Assembly (NCBI GenBank): GCA_937876205.1
Contig: CALEII010000065.1
Span: 1 to 7,161, forward strand
DNA from: an uncultured Clostridia bacterium
GTDB taxonomy: Bacteria; Bacillota; Clostridia; Oscillospirales; Acutalibacteraceae
DNA: 7,161 bases
Reading direction: 5' to 3'
In this document: piece after piece, positions 1 through 6,748 of the stretch
How the letters are laid out: each line of letters opens with the position of its first letter
Numbering within the stretch: position 1 is the stretch's first letter
Position numbers and translations under genes: made by a program
The notes under the pieces: generated by a model
The model's input: the letters and a program-made list of their open reading frames with translations, nothing else
Told to the model about the DNA's origin: nothing
The model's database searches: none

Positions 1-1463
1 TTGAGAACCATATCAACACGCATAGCATCGTTAACCTTAAAGGTATCGTTTTCAACGGGATTATAAACTGCCTTGAGAGTATAATTGCCGCTCTTTTCGG
101 GGCGCCATACAAATCTTGTCTGGTAAGCGATATCTTCCATAACAAGTTCGCCGTTTACATACAGGTCAAATGTACCCTTAGGCTTTGTTTTGTAGTCACC
201 TGTTGTTATTTCATACTCATCATTACCGTATGCAGTAAAGTAAGGAGAAACCTCACGGGGTTCAACTGCCAGTTTAAATTCAAGCTCGGTTGCTTTATAG
301 TTTGAATTTGAACTATACGGTACAGCTGTAACTTTATATGTGTGTGTTCCTATCTCAGGTATGGTGTTTATATAATCATAATTATTACCGTTTAAATCAC
401 GGAAATAAATCCATATATTTTCATTGATGTTTACATATTCAGTTATTAAATTTGCAAGATATGAATCAAATTTTGTACCGTAAGGTACTTCAACAGTAGG
501 TAATATTTCATTTCCACCGTTGTCTGTAAATTTAATTGGAGCATAATCAACAACAACATCTACAGTACCATTTATTTCACCATAAGATTCCTTATCATCA
601 GGAACAAATGTAATTAAAACATTTTTATTTGTTCCTATAGGTAAAATGTAATCTTTTGCAAATTTAAAAGAGCCATTAACTTTCGTTGTGGTACCTGCAA
701 TTGTTACCTTTCCACCAGTAAGTGTTACATCACTGAGTCTTGTACCATATAAGATTTCTTCTACTGTAGGTAATTCTTCAATTGATATAGGCAATTTACT
801 CTGAGGGGAAGTGTCTCCTTGAATACGGACATAAATATATTCAATAATTGGTTCATAACCTATAGGACGCATTATAGCCTGATGATATCCGCTTTCGGTT
901 ATTACAGTATCCGGATATAACCAACCCCACTCTGCTGCAACGATATTCGCTTCTAAAGGATTGTAAGGATTTGAAACATTTCCTCCAGTGAAAGTCGCTG
1001 TCGAAAGTATTGAACCTGAAATAATTTCGCTTGCAACAACAGGATCATTATCTCTATCATAAATCATTGTTGTAGTTTCAACATTGAAATACATTTTGCA
1101 TCTAAGTTTGGTAACACTAAATTCTGCATATATATTTGTATCCGCAGGAATAAATACAATGGCATCCTTTACGTTTGTTCCAGCAGTAGGAATTTTTGAC
1201 GGATTACTAAAAACAAAATATCCTTCTACCTGATTACCTTCGGCATCTCGCACGACTTCATTATCATTTATAATCAAACCTTGTTCTAATGTCTGCCCAT
1301 AGTACATTTTTCCGTCAGCATTCTTGTATGATACCGTGGGCCATGTTTCAACATTTTTATAAGTAAGAGTTTCAACATCTGCTGCAAATGCAACAACAGG
1401 TACGCATGACATTGTCATAATCACGGCTAAAAATACAGATAATAATTTTTTAGATTTATTCAA
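1..1463 (-). CDS. Secreted Ig-like repeat surface protein (partial, C-terminus outside window)
   Basis: 487 codons are open on the minus strand and run off position 1, so only the N-terminal part is present. The start is a TTG at 1463-1461, chosen because AAGGAG lies 8 nt upstream (1472-1477) and because it opens directly into a signal peptide: MNKSKKLL, then a hydrophobic stretch to about residue 27 ending VVAFA|AD, a good signal peptidase I site. The mature part has about five diverged repeats of 75-90 residues (roughly 41-128, 131-215, 231-306, 320-401, 403-480). Each follows a pattern of YGT or YYGQ, a short beta strand, a G-x-F/W strand, P-x-G, then a strand such as ITFVPDD or IVFIPADT before the next linker. 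This resembles bacterial Ig-like domains of clostridial cell-surface proteins. No catalytic motif is visible. The anchoring domain, if any, lies outside. A role in adhesion or cell-wall display is inference. It is divergent from the two-component operon. Confidence 0.82.
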   Translation of the reverse strand, partial: MNKSKKLLSVFLAVIMTMSCVPVVAFAADVETLTYKNVETWPTVSYKNADGKMYYGQTLEQGLIINDNEVVRDAEGNQVEGYFVFSNPSKIPTAGTNVKDAIVFIPADTNIYAEFSVTKLRCKMYFNVETTTMIYDRDNDPVVASEIISGSILSTATFTGGNVSNPYNPLEANIVAAEWGWLYPDTVITESGYHQAIMRPIGYEPIIEYIYVRIQGDTSPQSKLPISIEELPTVEEILYGTRLSDVTLTGGKVTIAGTTTKVNGSFKFAKDYILPIGTNKNVLITFVPDDKESYGEINGTVDVVVDYAPIKFTDNGGNEILPTVEVPYGTKFDSYLANLITEYVNINENIWIYFRDLNGNNYDYINTIPEIGTHTYKVTAVPYSSNSNYKATELEFKLAVEPREVSPYFTAYGNDEYEITTGDYKTKPKGTFDLYVNGELVMEDIAYQTRFVWRPEKSGNYTLKAVYNPVENDTFKVNDAMRVDMVL

Positions 1464-1471
1464 ATTAAACA

Positions 1472-1477
1472 CTCCTT
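1472..1477 (-). promoter_or_regulatory. Ribosome binding site fixing the TTG start of the surface protein
   Basis: Minus-strand AAGGAG lies 8 nt before the TTG at 1463. No ATG or GTG near this point gives both a Shine-Dalgarno match and a signal peptide, so this site decides the start. Confidence 0.75.
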
Positions 1478-1717
1478 ACAAAATAATAGAACTTCTTTTT
1501 CCGTGTTTGCAGAAAATGCGGACAGATAAACGGAATGACGAAGTTTTGGTCGTTTTTTATTTGCCCGCTTTTTTTTACAATGCCATTGGTATCACCACCA
1601 TAAAAAGTATATATTTTACTCATACATTCAGCAGAATTTATGCTATAATATGATAAATCAGGATTAGTATTTTTAATGTTAGCACACAACTTTTTTAATT
1701 TCTTCATTTTGTCTTTT

Positions 1718-1758
1718 CGGTTTATTTTTCGGGTTAAACGGTTATTTTTCCGTTGAGT
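1718..1758. repeat. Tandem 20/21-bp direct repeat, candidate LytTR-regulator binding site
   Basis: Two adjacent units begin CGGTT, continue with a T-rich ATTTTTC stretch, and end in a second GTT: unit 1 is 1718-1738 and unit 2 is 1739-1758. GTT cores therefore start at 1720, 1733, 1741 and 1752. The LytTR consensus is a pair of short imperfect direct repeats built around GTT. TCCGTTGAG (1749-1757) fits the published degenerate half-site fully, and TCGGTTTAT (1717-1725) fits all but one position. A site here could serve either divergent promoter. Binding by the adjacent regulator is inference. Confidence 0.45.
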
Positions 1759-1812
1759 ACATTTTTTATTACCACCGAAACAAAAAAATGTTTTTTAACA
1801 CATACTTTCCGT

Positions 1813-1818
1813 TATAAT
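1813..1818 (+). promoter_or_regulatory. Candidate -10 element of the two-component operon
   Basis: A perfect TATAAT lies 50 bp upstream of the regulator start. The position 17 bp upstream holds only a T-run and no recognisable -35 hexamer, and there is no TGn extension. A consensus -10 with a poor -35 is typical of activator-dependent promoters, which would suit positive autoregulation through the repeats at 1718-1758. The AT-rich context makes chance matches likely. Confidence 0.4.
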
Positions 1819-1868
1819 GATAATGGATAAATATAATTTGACTTATAGCAAAAAAGAGGGATATAAAA

Positions 1869-2582
1869 ATGATTAACATTGCAATTTGTGACGACAGTGA
1901 ACTTGATATAATACTCCTTCAAGCAGAGCTTGACAAATATTCATCGAAAAAACATATACAGTTTAATATTAATATTTTTACAAATCCTGACTCACTTATA
2001 TATGAAATCGGAGACAGCAAAATTGCTGATATTTTTATATTAGATGTTTCAATGCCCGGCAAAGACGGTTTTCAATTAGCTGATGAAATAAGAAAACATA
2101 CGTCTACATCTGTTATTCTTTTTCTGACTTCACATGAAGATATGGCGGCAAACGGCTACAAAGCAAAGGCTCTGAGATATATTATAAAAATGAATTTATC
2201 AAGAGATATCGAAGAGGCTTTGGACAGTGCAATTAAAGAATTACGAAAATTGGAAGAAAGCACAATAATACTCCACCGTTACAACGATTACTGGCGCATT
2301 CCTTTCAGTGAAATTATTTCCGTTACACGCATTTCAAGAAAATTGTTTGTAACAACAAACTCATATGGCGAAATAACCGATAACCGTGGAATAATGGAAT
2401 TTTTCAATTCTCTTGACGACAGCAGATTTTTATTTATCGACAGAAGCTGTTTTGTAAACATTGATTACATATCTCAGATTTCAGGCTACAGCCTGAAACT
2501 TAAAAACGGACAGGATTTACCGATAAGCAGAAGGTCGCTTCAAAAAGTCAAGCAGACAATAATTGAACAATGGAAATATTAA
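1869..2582 (+). CDS. LytTR-family response regulator (AgrA/LytR type)
   Basis: This is a cytoplasmic two-component response regulator and DNA-binding transcription factor of 237 residues, the normal size for the REC-LytTR family. The receiver domain spans about residues 2-120: acidic pair D8-D9 in AICDDS, phospho-acceptor D59 in FILDVSMPG, conserved T87-S88 in FLTS, and switch lysine K107 in ALRYIIK. The usual proline after this lysine is replaced, as is common in Agr-like members. The LytTR domain spans about 133-237 and carries the typical FLFIDRSCFVNIDYI stretch (about 187-201) and ISRR (219-222). The ATG follows AGAGGG at 1855-1860 by 8 nt. The partner kinase begins 13 nt after the stop and its ribosome site overlaps the stop region, so the two are co-translated. 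Targets are unknown; the divergent surface protein and its own promoter are the obvious candidates. Confidence 0.93.
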   Translation: MINIAICDDSELDIILLQAELDKYSSKKHIQFNINIFTNPDSLIYEIGDSKIADIFILDVSMPGKDGFQLADEIRKHTSTSVILFLTSHEDMAANGYKAKALRYIIKMNLSRDIEEALDSAIKELRKLEESTIILHRYNDYWRIPFSEIISVTRISRKLFVTTNSYGEITDNRGIMEFFNSLDDSRFLFIDRSCFVNIDYISQISGYSLKLKNGQDLPISRRSLQKVKQTIIEQWKY

Positions 2583-2595
2583 GGAGATGAAGTAG

Positions 2596-3924
2596 TTGGA
2601 TTTGTTATATCAGTTTGTGGAACTGTTAGCATCTTTTACAGAAGCGGCAATTGTTATTTCTGTTGCAAGCAGTATGGCACAAAAGCGATACACAGGTAAA
2701 AAACACTTTCTGTTAGTGTTTATTTTTTCCGTTATTTTTACTGTTGTGGTCACAGTATTAAATAAATGGCAAGCCTTTTCGTTTGTTACCATAGGTATAG
2801 GAGTAATAAGTACAATTCTGATTCTGTCTGTACTTTCAACCGGAAATCTTCTTCTCAAAGCTACCTCAGCAATACTTGCATGGATGTTTATGTTTGCTGT
2901 TGATTATGTGCTTGTATACGGTCTTTTTATGATTATCGGAAATTCCGTTAACATATCACACGGTTTTTCTTTAATTATGACTCAAGGAACTTTGAGAACT
3001 ACGTTTCTTATCACTGATAAAATAATACAGATTATAATATTCACTTTATGCAGAAAACTATACCCGAAGATACTGTTGCTGAATAAAAAAAATATGCGAT
3101 TTTTATTTGTTATTGCATTTTTATCTTTTATTGTTATACATATTTTAACCGTAATAACCCTGATGGATTCAATCCTCAGTATTCAGATTGCAGTAATTTT
3201 TACAGTGTTTTTTTTGGTTCTGTCTTTAATTACAACAATTTTTGCAATAACAATCAGCGCAAAGCATCAGAATGAAAGAAGAACTGTTGAACTTATGAAA
3301 CTGTCAAGTCAGATGATGGAAAAGAATTATAACGAGATGCATTCTTCACAGGAACTTATTCGCCAGCAAGTACACGACTTTAAAAACCATCTAAGAACAA
3401 TTGACGGTATGCTTAAAAACGACTCAAAAGCAAAGGAATACACACAAAACCTTTTGGAAACATCATATTCGTATGCAAAAATGTGCAACTGCGGAAACGA
3501 GATTATTGACTCTATAATAAACTGTAAGAAAGCCGAAGCAAAAGAAAAAAACATACATTTTGAATATAGTATTTGTTTATCTGCTCCGTTGAATATCAAG
3601 GCGATTGATATATGTGCCATTCTGGCAAACCAAATAGACAATGCAATAGAAGCCTGTATGAAAATTGATAATAAAGACAGAAATATTACTGTTCACATTT
3701 CACAAAAAGAAGCATTTTTGTTTTTCAAAGTGATAAATACAACAGCAAATAACCCTTTTGATAAAAACAGAGAATTACTTACAACAAAAAATAACAATGA
3801 CGGCTTACACGGCTTCGGAATAAGAATTATCCGTGAAACTGCAGAAAAATATAACGGTGCAGTAGAAAACAGTTTTGAAAATGGTAGCTTTATTTCGGCT
3901 GTTATGTTGACAAACAATTGTTGA
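2596..3924 (+). CDS. AgrC-like membrane sensor histidine kinase (HPK10, GHKL ATPase)
   Basis: This 442-residue membrane kinase should phosphorylate the preceding regulator. About six or seven hydrophobic segments occupy residues 8-25, 37-55, 60-81, 90-115, 135-153, 168-190 and 196-221. They form a polytopic sensor without a large extracellular domain, as in AgrC-type peptide receptors. After a helical linker comes the H-box VHDFKNHL with phospho-acceptor H260, matching the HD(F/Y)xNH form of HPK10 kinases. The ATPase domain shows an N-box, ANQIDNAIEAC (N345, D348, N349), and a G-box, GLHGFGIR (403-410). The start is TTG at 2596 with AAGGAGATG at 2581-2589; the ribosome site overlaps the regulator's TAA. 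The stop TGA at 3922-3924 is also the first three bases of an inverted repeat. No agrB- or agrD-like gene is adjacent, so the ligand is unknown. It is AT-rich like the regulator. Confidence 0.92.
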   Translation: MDLLYQFVELLASFTEAAIVISVASSMAQKRYTGKKHFLLVFIFSVIFTVVVTVLNKWQAFSFVTIGIGVISTILILSVLSTGNLLLKATSAILAWMFMFAVDYVLVYGLFMIIGNSVNISHGFSLIMTQGTLRTTFLITDKIIQIIIFTLCRKLYPKILLLNKKNMRFLFVIAFLSFIVIHILTVITLMDSILSIQIAVIFTVFFLVLSLITTIFAITISAKHQNERRTVELMKLSSQMMEKNYNEMHSSQELIRQQVHDFKNHLRTIDGMLKNDSKAKEYTQNLLETSYSYAKMCNCGNEIIDSIINCKKAEAKEKNIHFEYSICLSAPLNIKAIDICAILANQIDNAIEACMKIDNKDRNITVHISQKEAFLFFKVINTTANNPFDKNRELLTTKNNNDGLHGFGIRIIRETAEKYNGAVENSFENGSFISAVMLTNNC

Positions 3925-4028
3925 CAAACTGCCATTTGCCATAAAGAAATCCACAGGATAATTACAGCATAAGCGTTTTGCTCCGCAGCAAACATTGTTG
4001 CTCTCCGCTACTGAATATTAGTTTGTCA
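3922..4028. repeat. Palindrome-rich 107-bp structured element after the kinase gene
   Basis: Perfect 9-bp terminal inverted repeats TGACAAACT (3922-3930) and AGTTTGTCA (4020-4028) bracket nested stems. These are ATCC/GGAT (3949-3952 with 3956-3959), ATTACAG with CTGAAT (3961-3967 with 4011-4016, one bulge), AGCG/CGCT (3972-3975 with 4006-4009), and hairpin TTTGCT-CCGC-AGCAAA (3977-3992). It folds as a branched structure. A run of seven T follows 7 nt after the outer stem (4036-4042), so it might act as a poor terminator for the kinase operon. It could equally be a MITE-like or other intergenic repeat; no clear target-site duplication is visible. A second TTGACAAAC copy sits just upstream at 3907-3915. 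Confidence 0.45.
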
Positions 4029-4057
4029 TTATATATTTTTTTGTTTACAAAAAGCAA

Positions 4058-4086
4058 TTGAAAATTGAAAAGATATATGTTAATAT
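4058..4086 (+). promoter_or_regulatory. Sigma-A type promoter of the symporter gene
   Basis: TTGAAA (4058-4063), a 17-bp spacer, and TAATAT (4081-4086) lie 30 bp upstream of the symporter ATG, with GGAGGT at 4105-4110 as ribosome site. Each hexamer has one or two mismatches to consensus, with ideal spacing. The region is AT-rich. Confidence 0.6.
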
Positions 4087-4091
4087 ATCTT
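4070..4091. promoter_or_regulatory. Perfect 9-bp dyad over the -10, candidate operator
   Basis: AAGATATAT (4070-4078), spacer GTTA, and ATATATCTT (4083-4091) form a perfect inverted repeat that covers the -10 hexamer and the end of the spacer. A repressor bound here would block RNA polymerase, which fits control of a sugar transporter. The same sequence in RNA would form an AU-only hairpin near the predicted 5' end. The regulator is not identified. Confidence 0.4.
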
Positions 4092-4116
4092 ATATAGAAA
4101 AACCGGAGGTAATCCT

Positions 4117-5622
4117 ATGGACAGAAAAAAATATGTTCAGAAAAATGAAATGACTGCATTCTGCGTTGCAGGTCTCGGTCAGGGTATGATTTATGCACTT
4201 ATGTCAAGCTACATAAGTGACTATTATCTCAATGTTTTACAGCTGGCACCCATGTTTGTGCTGCTTCTTATGCTTCTTGCCCGAGTATGGGACGCAATCA
4301 ATGACCCCCTTATGGGTATGATTGTTGACAGAAGTAATCTTAAAAGCGGCAAAATGATACCTTTTATCCGTTTTGCGCTTATTCCCATTGCAATTGTGAC
4401 GATACTTATGTATCTCAGCCCCAATCTCGACAAAACACAGATGATGATTTATTCAGCAATCGTCTATGTGGCGTGGGGTATGCTTTACACAATCGGTGAT
4501 GTTTCATTCTGGGGACTTCCCAATGTTATGACTCCCGATTCAGAAGAAAGAAGCTCCGTTATTTCAGTCAGCAAGATTTTCAACAGCATCGGTTCAGCTG
4601 TTCCCGAAGTGCTTTTCCTTGTCGTGGGTCTTATTATGGCTGCTATTGTTGAAAACTCAGCAGAACCTATGGATGCTCTTACTGTTCAGAAGAAAAAGTA
4701 TCTCATTATGGCTATCGTAACAGTCGGTATCGGCTCAGTTCTTTATGCAGTTTCTTGTTTTGGTGTTAAAGAAAGAGTCAAGATGCCTCCCCGTAAGCGT
4801 CAGCCCGGTGAGCCCTCTCAGCTCAAGCGCATTTTTACTTGTAAGCCCCTTATGCTTGTCCTTCTTATGGGTATCCTTTCAAGCGGCAGATATATGGTCG
4901 GTGCAGCTGCAATTCATGTTGCCCGTTATTCATTCTACATAGGCCCCGAGCTTGCAACACTTGCAACTGAGGCTGAAAGAATTGCCGCTGTTGAAGCAAG
5001 TATTTCAACTGTAAAGACTGTTTTCCAGATAAGCTCAATTGTCGGTCTTTTCGGTGCAACTCTCTTTATGCCCAAGCTTATGAAGAAGTTTGACTATAAG
5101 AAGCTTGTTATTGTTTCCTGTCTTGCAGGTTTCGTTGCAAGTATAGTGACAACACTTGTAGGCTGGTTCACAATGAACCTTTATGCATGTATTCCTTTCA
5201 TCATCATTTCATGTATTCCTCTCGGCGTTATCAACACAGTATGCTTTGCAATGATCTGCGACTGCCTTGACTATATGGAACTTACAACAGGCTTCCGTGA
5301 CAATGCTCTCGGTGCTGCCTGTCAGGGCTTTATTAACAAAATCGGCAACGCATTTGCAACATCAGGCATCGTTATTATGTATATGGTAATCGGTCTCAAG
5401 CCCGAGCAGATGCTTTCATCAACAGCAGTTGTTGCGGCAACTGAAATGCCCGACAATCTCCGTTTTGCAATGTTTACTCTTGTTTCAATCGTTCCCGGTA
5501 TCAGTATGCTTCTTTGCTCAATTCCCATGTTCTTCTACAAGATTGCAGGTAAGGAAAAGGAAAGAATAGTTTCTGAGCTTGCTGAAAAAAGAAAGACAAG
5601 CGGAATCAGCATTTCTGAATAA
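4117..5622 (+). CDS. GPH-family cation:glycoside/hexuronide symporter (MFS)
   Basis: This 501-residue inner-membrane symporter of the glycoside-pentoside-hexuronide (MelB/LacS/XynB-transporter) group has about 12 hydrophobic segments. The N-half signature RVWDAINDPLMGMIVDR (residues 56-72) carries D59, D63 and D71, matching the family's R-x-W-D-A-x-N-D-P-x-x-G pattern. D59 and D63 correspond in type to the cation-site acids of MelB. A second family block, GDVSFWGLPNVMTPDSEER (127-145), and the C-half block LDYMELTTGFRDNALGA (384-400) followed by KIG (408-410) are also present. No C-terminal EIIA domain is present; the tail ends in a short charged helix. The substrate (oligosaccharide, glycoside or uronide) cannot be read from sequence. 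ATG at 4117 follows GGAGGT by 6 nt. It has its own promoter and a terminator 19 bp after the stop, so it is probably monocistronic. Proline is mostly CCC, unlike the more AT-rich kinase genes. Confidence 0.93.
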   Translation: MDRKKYVQKNEMTAFCVAGLGQGMIYALMSSYISDYYLNVLQLAPMFVLLLMLLARVWDAINDPLMGMIVDRSNLKSGKMIPFIRFALIPIAIVTILMYLSPNLDKTQMMIYSAIVYVAWGMLYTIGDVSFWGLPNVMTPDSEERSSVISVSKIFNSIGSAVPEVLFLVVGLIMAAIVENSAEPMDALTVQKKKYLIMAIVTVGIGSVLYAVSCFGVKERVKMPPRKRQPGEPSQLKRIFTCKPLMLVLLMGILSSGRYMVGAAAIHVARYSFYIGPELATLATEAERIAAVEASISTVKTVFQISSIVGLFGATLFMPKLMKKFDYKKLVIVSCLAGFVASIVTTLVGWFTMNLYACIPFIIISCIPLGVINTVCFAMICDCLDYMELTTGFRDNALGAACQGFINKIGNAFATSGIVIMYMVIGLKPEQMLSSTAVVAATEMPDNLRFAMFTLVSIVPGISMLLCSIPMFFYKIAGKEKERIVSELAEKRKTSGISISE

Positions 5623-5640
5623 TTACAGCACTATTACAAA

Positions 5641-5676
5641 AGCGATACTTCGGTTAAGAAGTATCGCTCATTTTTT
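5641..5676 (+). terminator. Rho-independent terminator after the symporter gene (possibly bidirectional)
   Basis: AGCGATACTTC (5641-5651), a 6-nt loop, and GAAGTATCGCT (5658-5668) make a perfect 11-bp stem. It is followed by CA and six T, then further T-rich sequence. On the minus strand the stem is followed by only three more T after CGCT, so it could also end the convergent PHP gene, but less strongly. Confidence 0.9.
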
Positions 5677-5683
5677 CCATTTT

Positions 5684-6592
5684 TTATTTTATGAAAATCG
5701 GATTAGTCCATGCTCTCCTACCCTCTTTGTCCATAACAACAGCACGTACATAGACATAATCATCTTTAAGGTCTGCTTCTGCGTGGTCAGTGTTCTCGAA
5801 CTGCTTGTTGGGATGAGCATCTGCGCTGAACCATATCTTTGCGCACTCGCCTTCGGTATCAACAAAAACCTTGCCGTCTTCAACATAAAAATCCTTGATG
5901 ACAGGACCGCAGGAAGAATAGAAGCTGCCTTCCTTCAATGCATCAAGAATTGATTTTACATTCTTTTCCGCATTGACCATTACCCAGCCTTTGCAGTGGT
6001 GATGCTTCTGGTGTCCGTCATCAACGGCAACGCCCCAGAGTTTATGTCCCATACCGAGCATATCGTCCCAGTAAGCAGCATTTGTATCCATAAAGTTCTC
6101 ATCAGCACCGCCTGAATTCCATATTTCCATAGCAAAAAAGCCCTTGAGTTTTTCAAAATATCTTGTGGGCGTGCCGCTCCATTCGGGGTGACAGTAGAAT
6201 GTAAGATTATTCTTTGAATGAACAATATCGAGGTATTTCTGAAAATCCTCCTGTGTTTTTACATTTTCACATATAAATTTCTCATCCTGACTGAAACCGT
6301 TTGTTTCATTATCGGGACCGAGACAAACTGTGTGATATGTACGAAAACCGATTTCCCTGTCAAAAGTGGCATCAATCTCCATACCGGGGATTATAAGAAG
6401 TCCCGTTTCGGGTGCAAAGTTTTTATAATTGTACTGACGATGGTCGGTTATTGCAAGAAAATCATAACCATTTTCAGCGTGAAGAATCATTGTTTCTTCA
6501 GGTGTGCATTTGCCGTCTGAGCGTGTTGTGTGACAATGAAGACCGCCCTTGAGCATTTTATTTCCGCCTGTAAAAGCTGATTGTCTTATCAT
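5684..6592 (-). CDS. PHP-domain metallophosphoesterase, CehA/McbA type
   Basis: This 302-residue metal-dependent hydrolase of the PHP superfamily is probably cytoplasmic, as no signal peptide is seen. Metal ligands expected for the fold are visible: HCHT (H19, H21) after the opening strand, SDG (25-27), ITDHR (D50, H51), PGMEID (E72), YCHPEW (H135), and AVDDGH (D191/D192, H194). A C-terminal beta-rich segment (about 222-302) begins SFYSSCGP and ends RRAWTNPIFIK, a tail usual in CehA/McbA-like members. Family members are phosphoesterases or other hydrolases; the substrate is not known. I chose ATG 6592 because AGGAGG (6600-6605) lies 7 nt upstream. The frame is open upstream to another ATG at 6652, which overlaps the promoter, and a start at M13 just before the PHP strand lacks a good ribosome site. 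It is convergent with the symporter gene. Confidence 0.9.
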   Translation of the reverse strand: MIRQSAFTGGNKMLKGGLHCHTTRSDGKCTPEETMILHAENGYDFLAITDHRQYNYKNFAPETGLLIIPGMEIDATFDREIGFRTYHTVCLGPDNETNGFSQDEKFICENVKTQEDFQKYLDIVHSKNNLTFYCHPEWSGTPTRYFEKLKGFFAMEIWNSGGADENFMDTNAAYWDDMLGMGHKLWGVAVDDGHQKHHHCKGWVMVNAEKNVKSILDALKEGSFYSSCGPVIKDFYVEDGKVFVDTEGECAKIWFSADAHPNKQFENTDHAEADLKDDYVYVRAVVMDKEGRRAWTNPIFIK

Positions 6593-6623
6593 AGAAAAGC
6601 CTCCTGTTGCTCTTAATAAAATA

Positions 6624-6652
6624 ATAATATCACAGATAAAAGGACAAAACAA
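6624..6652 (-). promoter_or_regulatory. Promoter of the PHP gene
   Basis: On the minus strand, TTGTTT (6652-6647), a 17-bp spacer, and TATTAT (6629-6624) lie just upstream of AGGAGG and the ATG at 6592. The predicted transcript start near 6617 leaves a short leader, which also argues against the upstream ATG at 6652. Confidence 0.65.
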
Positions 6653-6675
6653 GGATAAAAAATTTTATTATTATC

Positions 6676-6704
6676 TTGACAAAACTGCGCAGTAATGATA
6701 TTAT
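6676..6704 (+). promoter_or_regulatory. Consensus promoter of the tRNA-Leu transcript
   Basis: A perfect TTGACA (6676-6681), a 17-bp spacer, and TATTAT (6699-6704) form the strongest promoter in the window, as expected for a stable-RNA gene. The predicted start is near 6711. No other promoter is seen closer to the tRNA, so the whole 6711-7161 stretch is probably one transcript. Its -35 lies only 23 bp from the divergent -35 of the PHP gene. Confidence 0.8.
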
Positions 6705-6748
6705 ATTTAGGCATTCTGTGAATGTACTGCAGATAAGTCGTAAGACCT

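Larger units (their letters stand above)
1464..1868. other. Divergent intergenic region, no convincing gene
   Basis: 405 bp separate the divergent surface-protein and regulator genes. It is very AT-rich. It contains the tandem repeat at 1718-1758, an AT-only inverted repeat (1759-1767 with 1783-1791), a -10-like TATAAT at 1813-1818, and the ribosome sites of both flanking genes. An 80-codon minus-strand frame at 1465-1707 has no Shine-Dalgarno and no protein-like features, and is not called. I could not find a convincing -35/-10 pair for the surface-protein gene; a TATTAT on the minus strand near 1640 lacks a matching -35. Confidence 0.6.

Noticed and set aside
1465..1707. 80-codon minus-strand frame upstream of the surface protein
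   Set aside because: It has no ribosome site, its composition follows the AT-rich intergenic DNA, and its end overlaps the ribosome site of the real gene; no family features.
3977..3992. Hairpin TTTGCT-CCGC-AGCAAA as a stand-alone terminator
   Set aside because: No T-run follows directly; it is better read as part of the 3922-4028 element.
5579..5953. 124-codon plus-strand frame over the symporter end and PHP gene
   Set aside because: It is a shadow: it crosses the strong terminator and lies antisense to the well-supported PHP gene.
6593..6652. Upstream ATG extension of the PHP protein by 20 residues
   Set aside because: The extension has no ribosome site and covers the predicted -10 and -35. 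AGGAGG at 6600-6605 fits ATG 6592.
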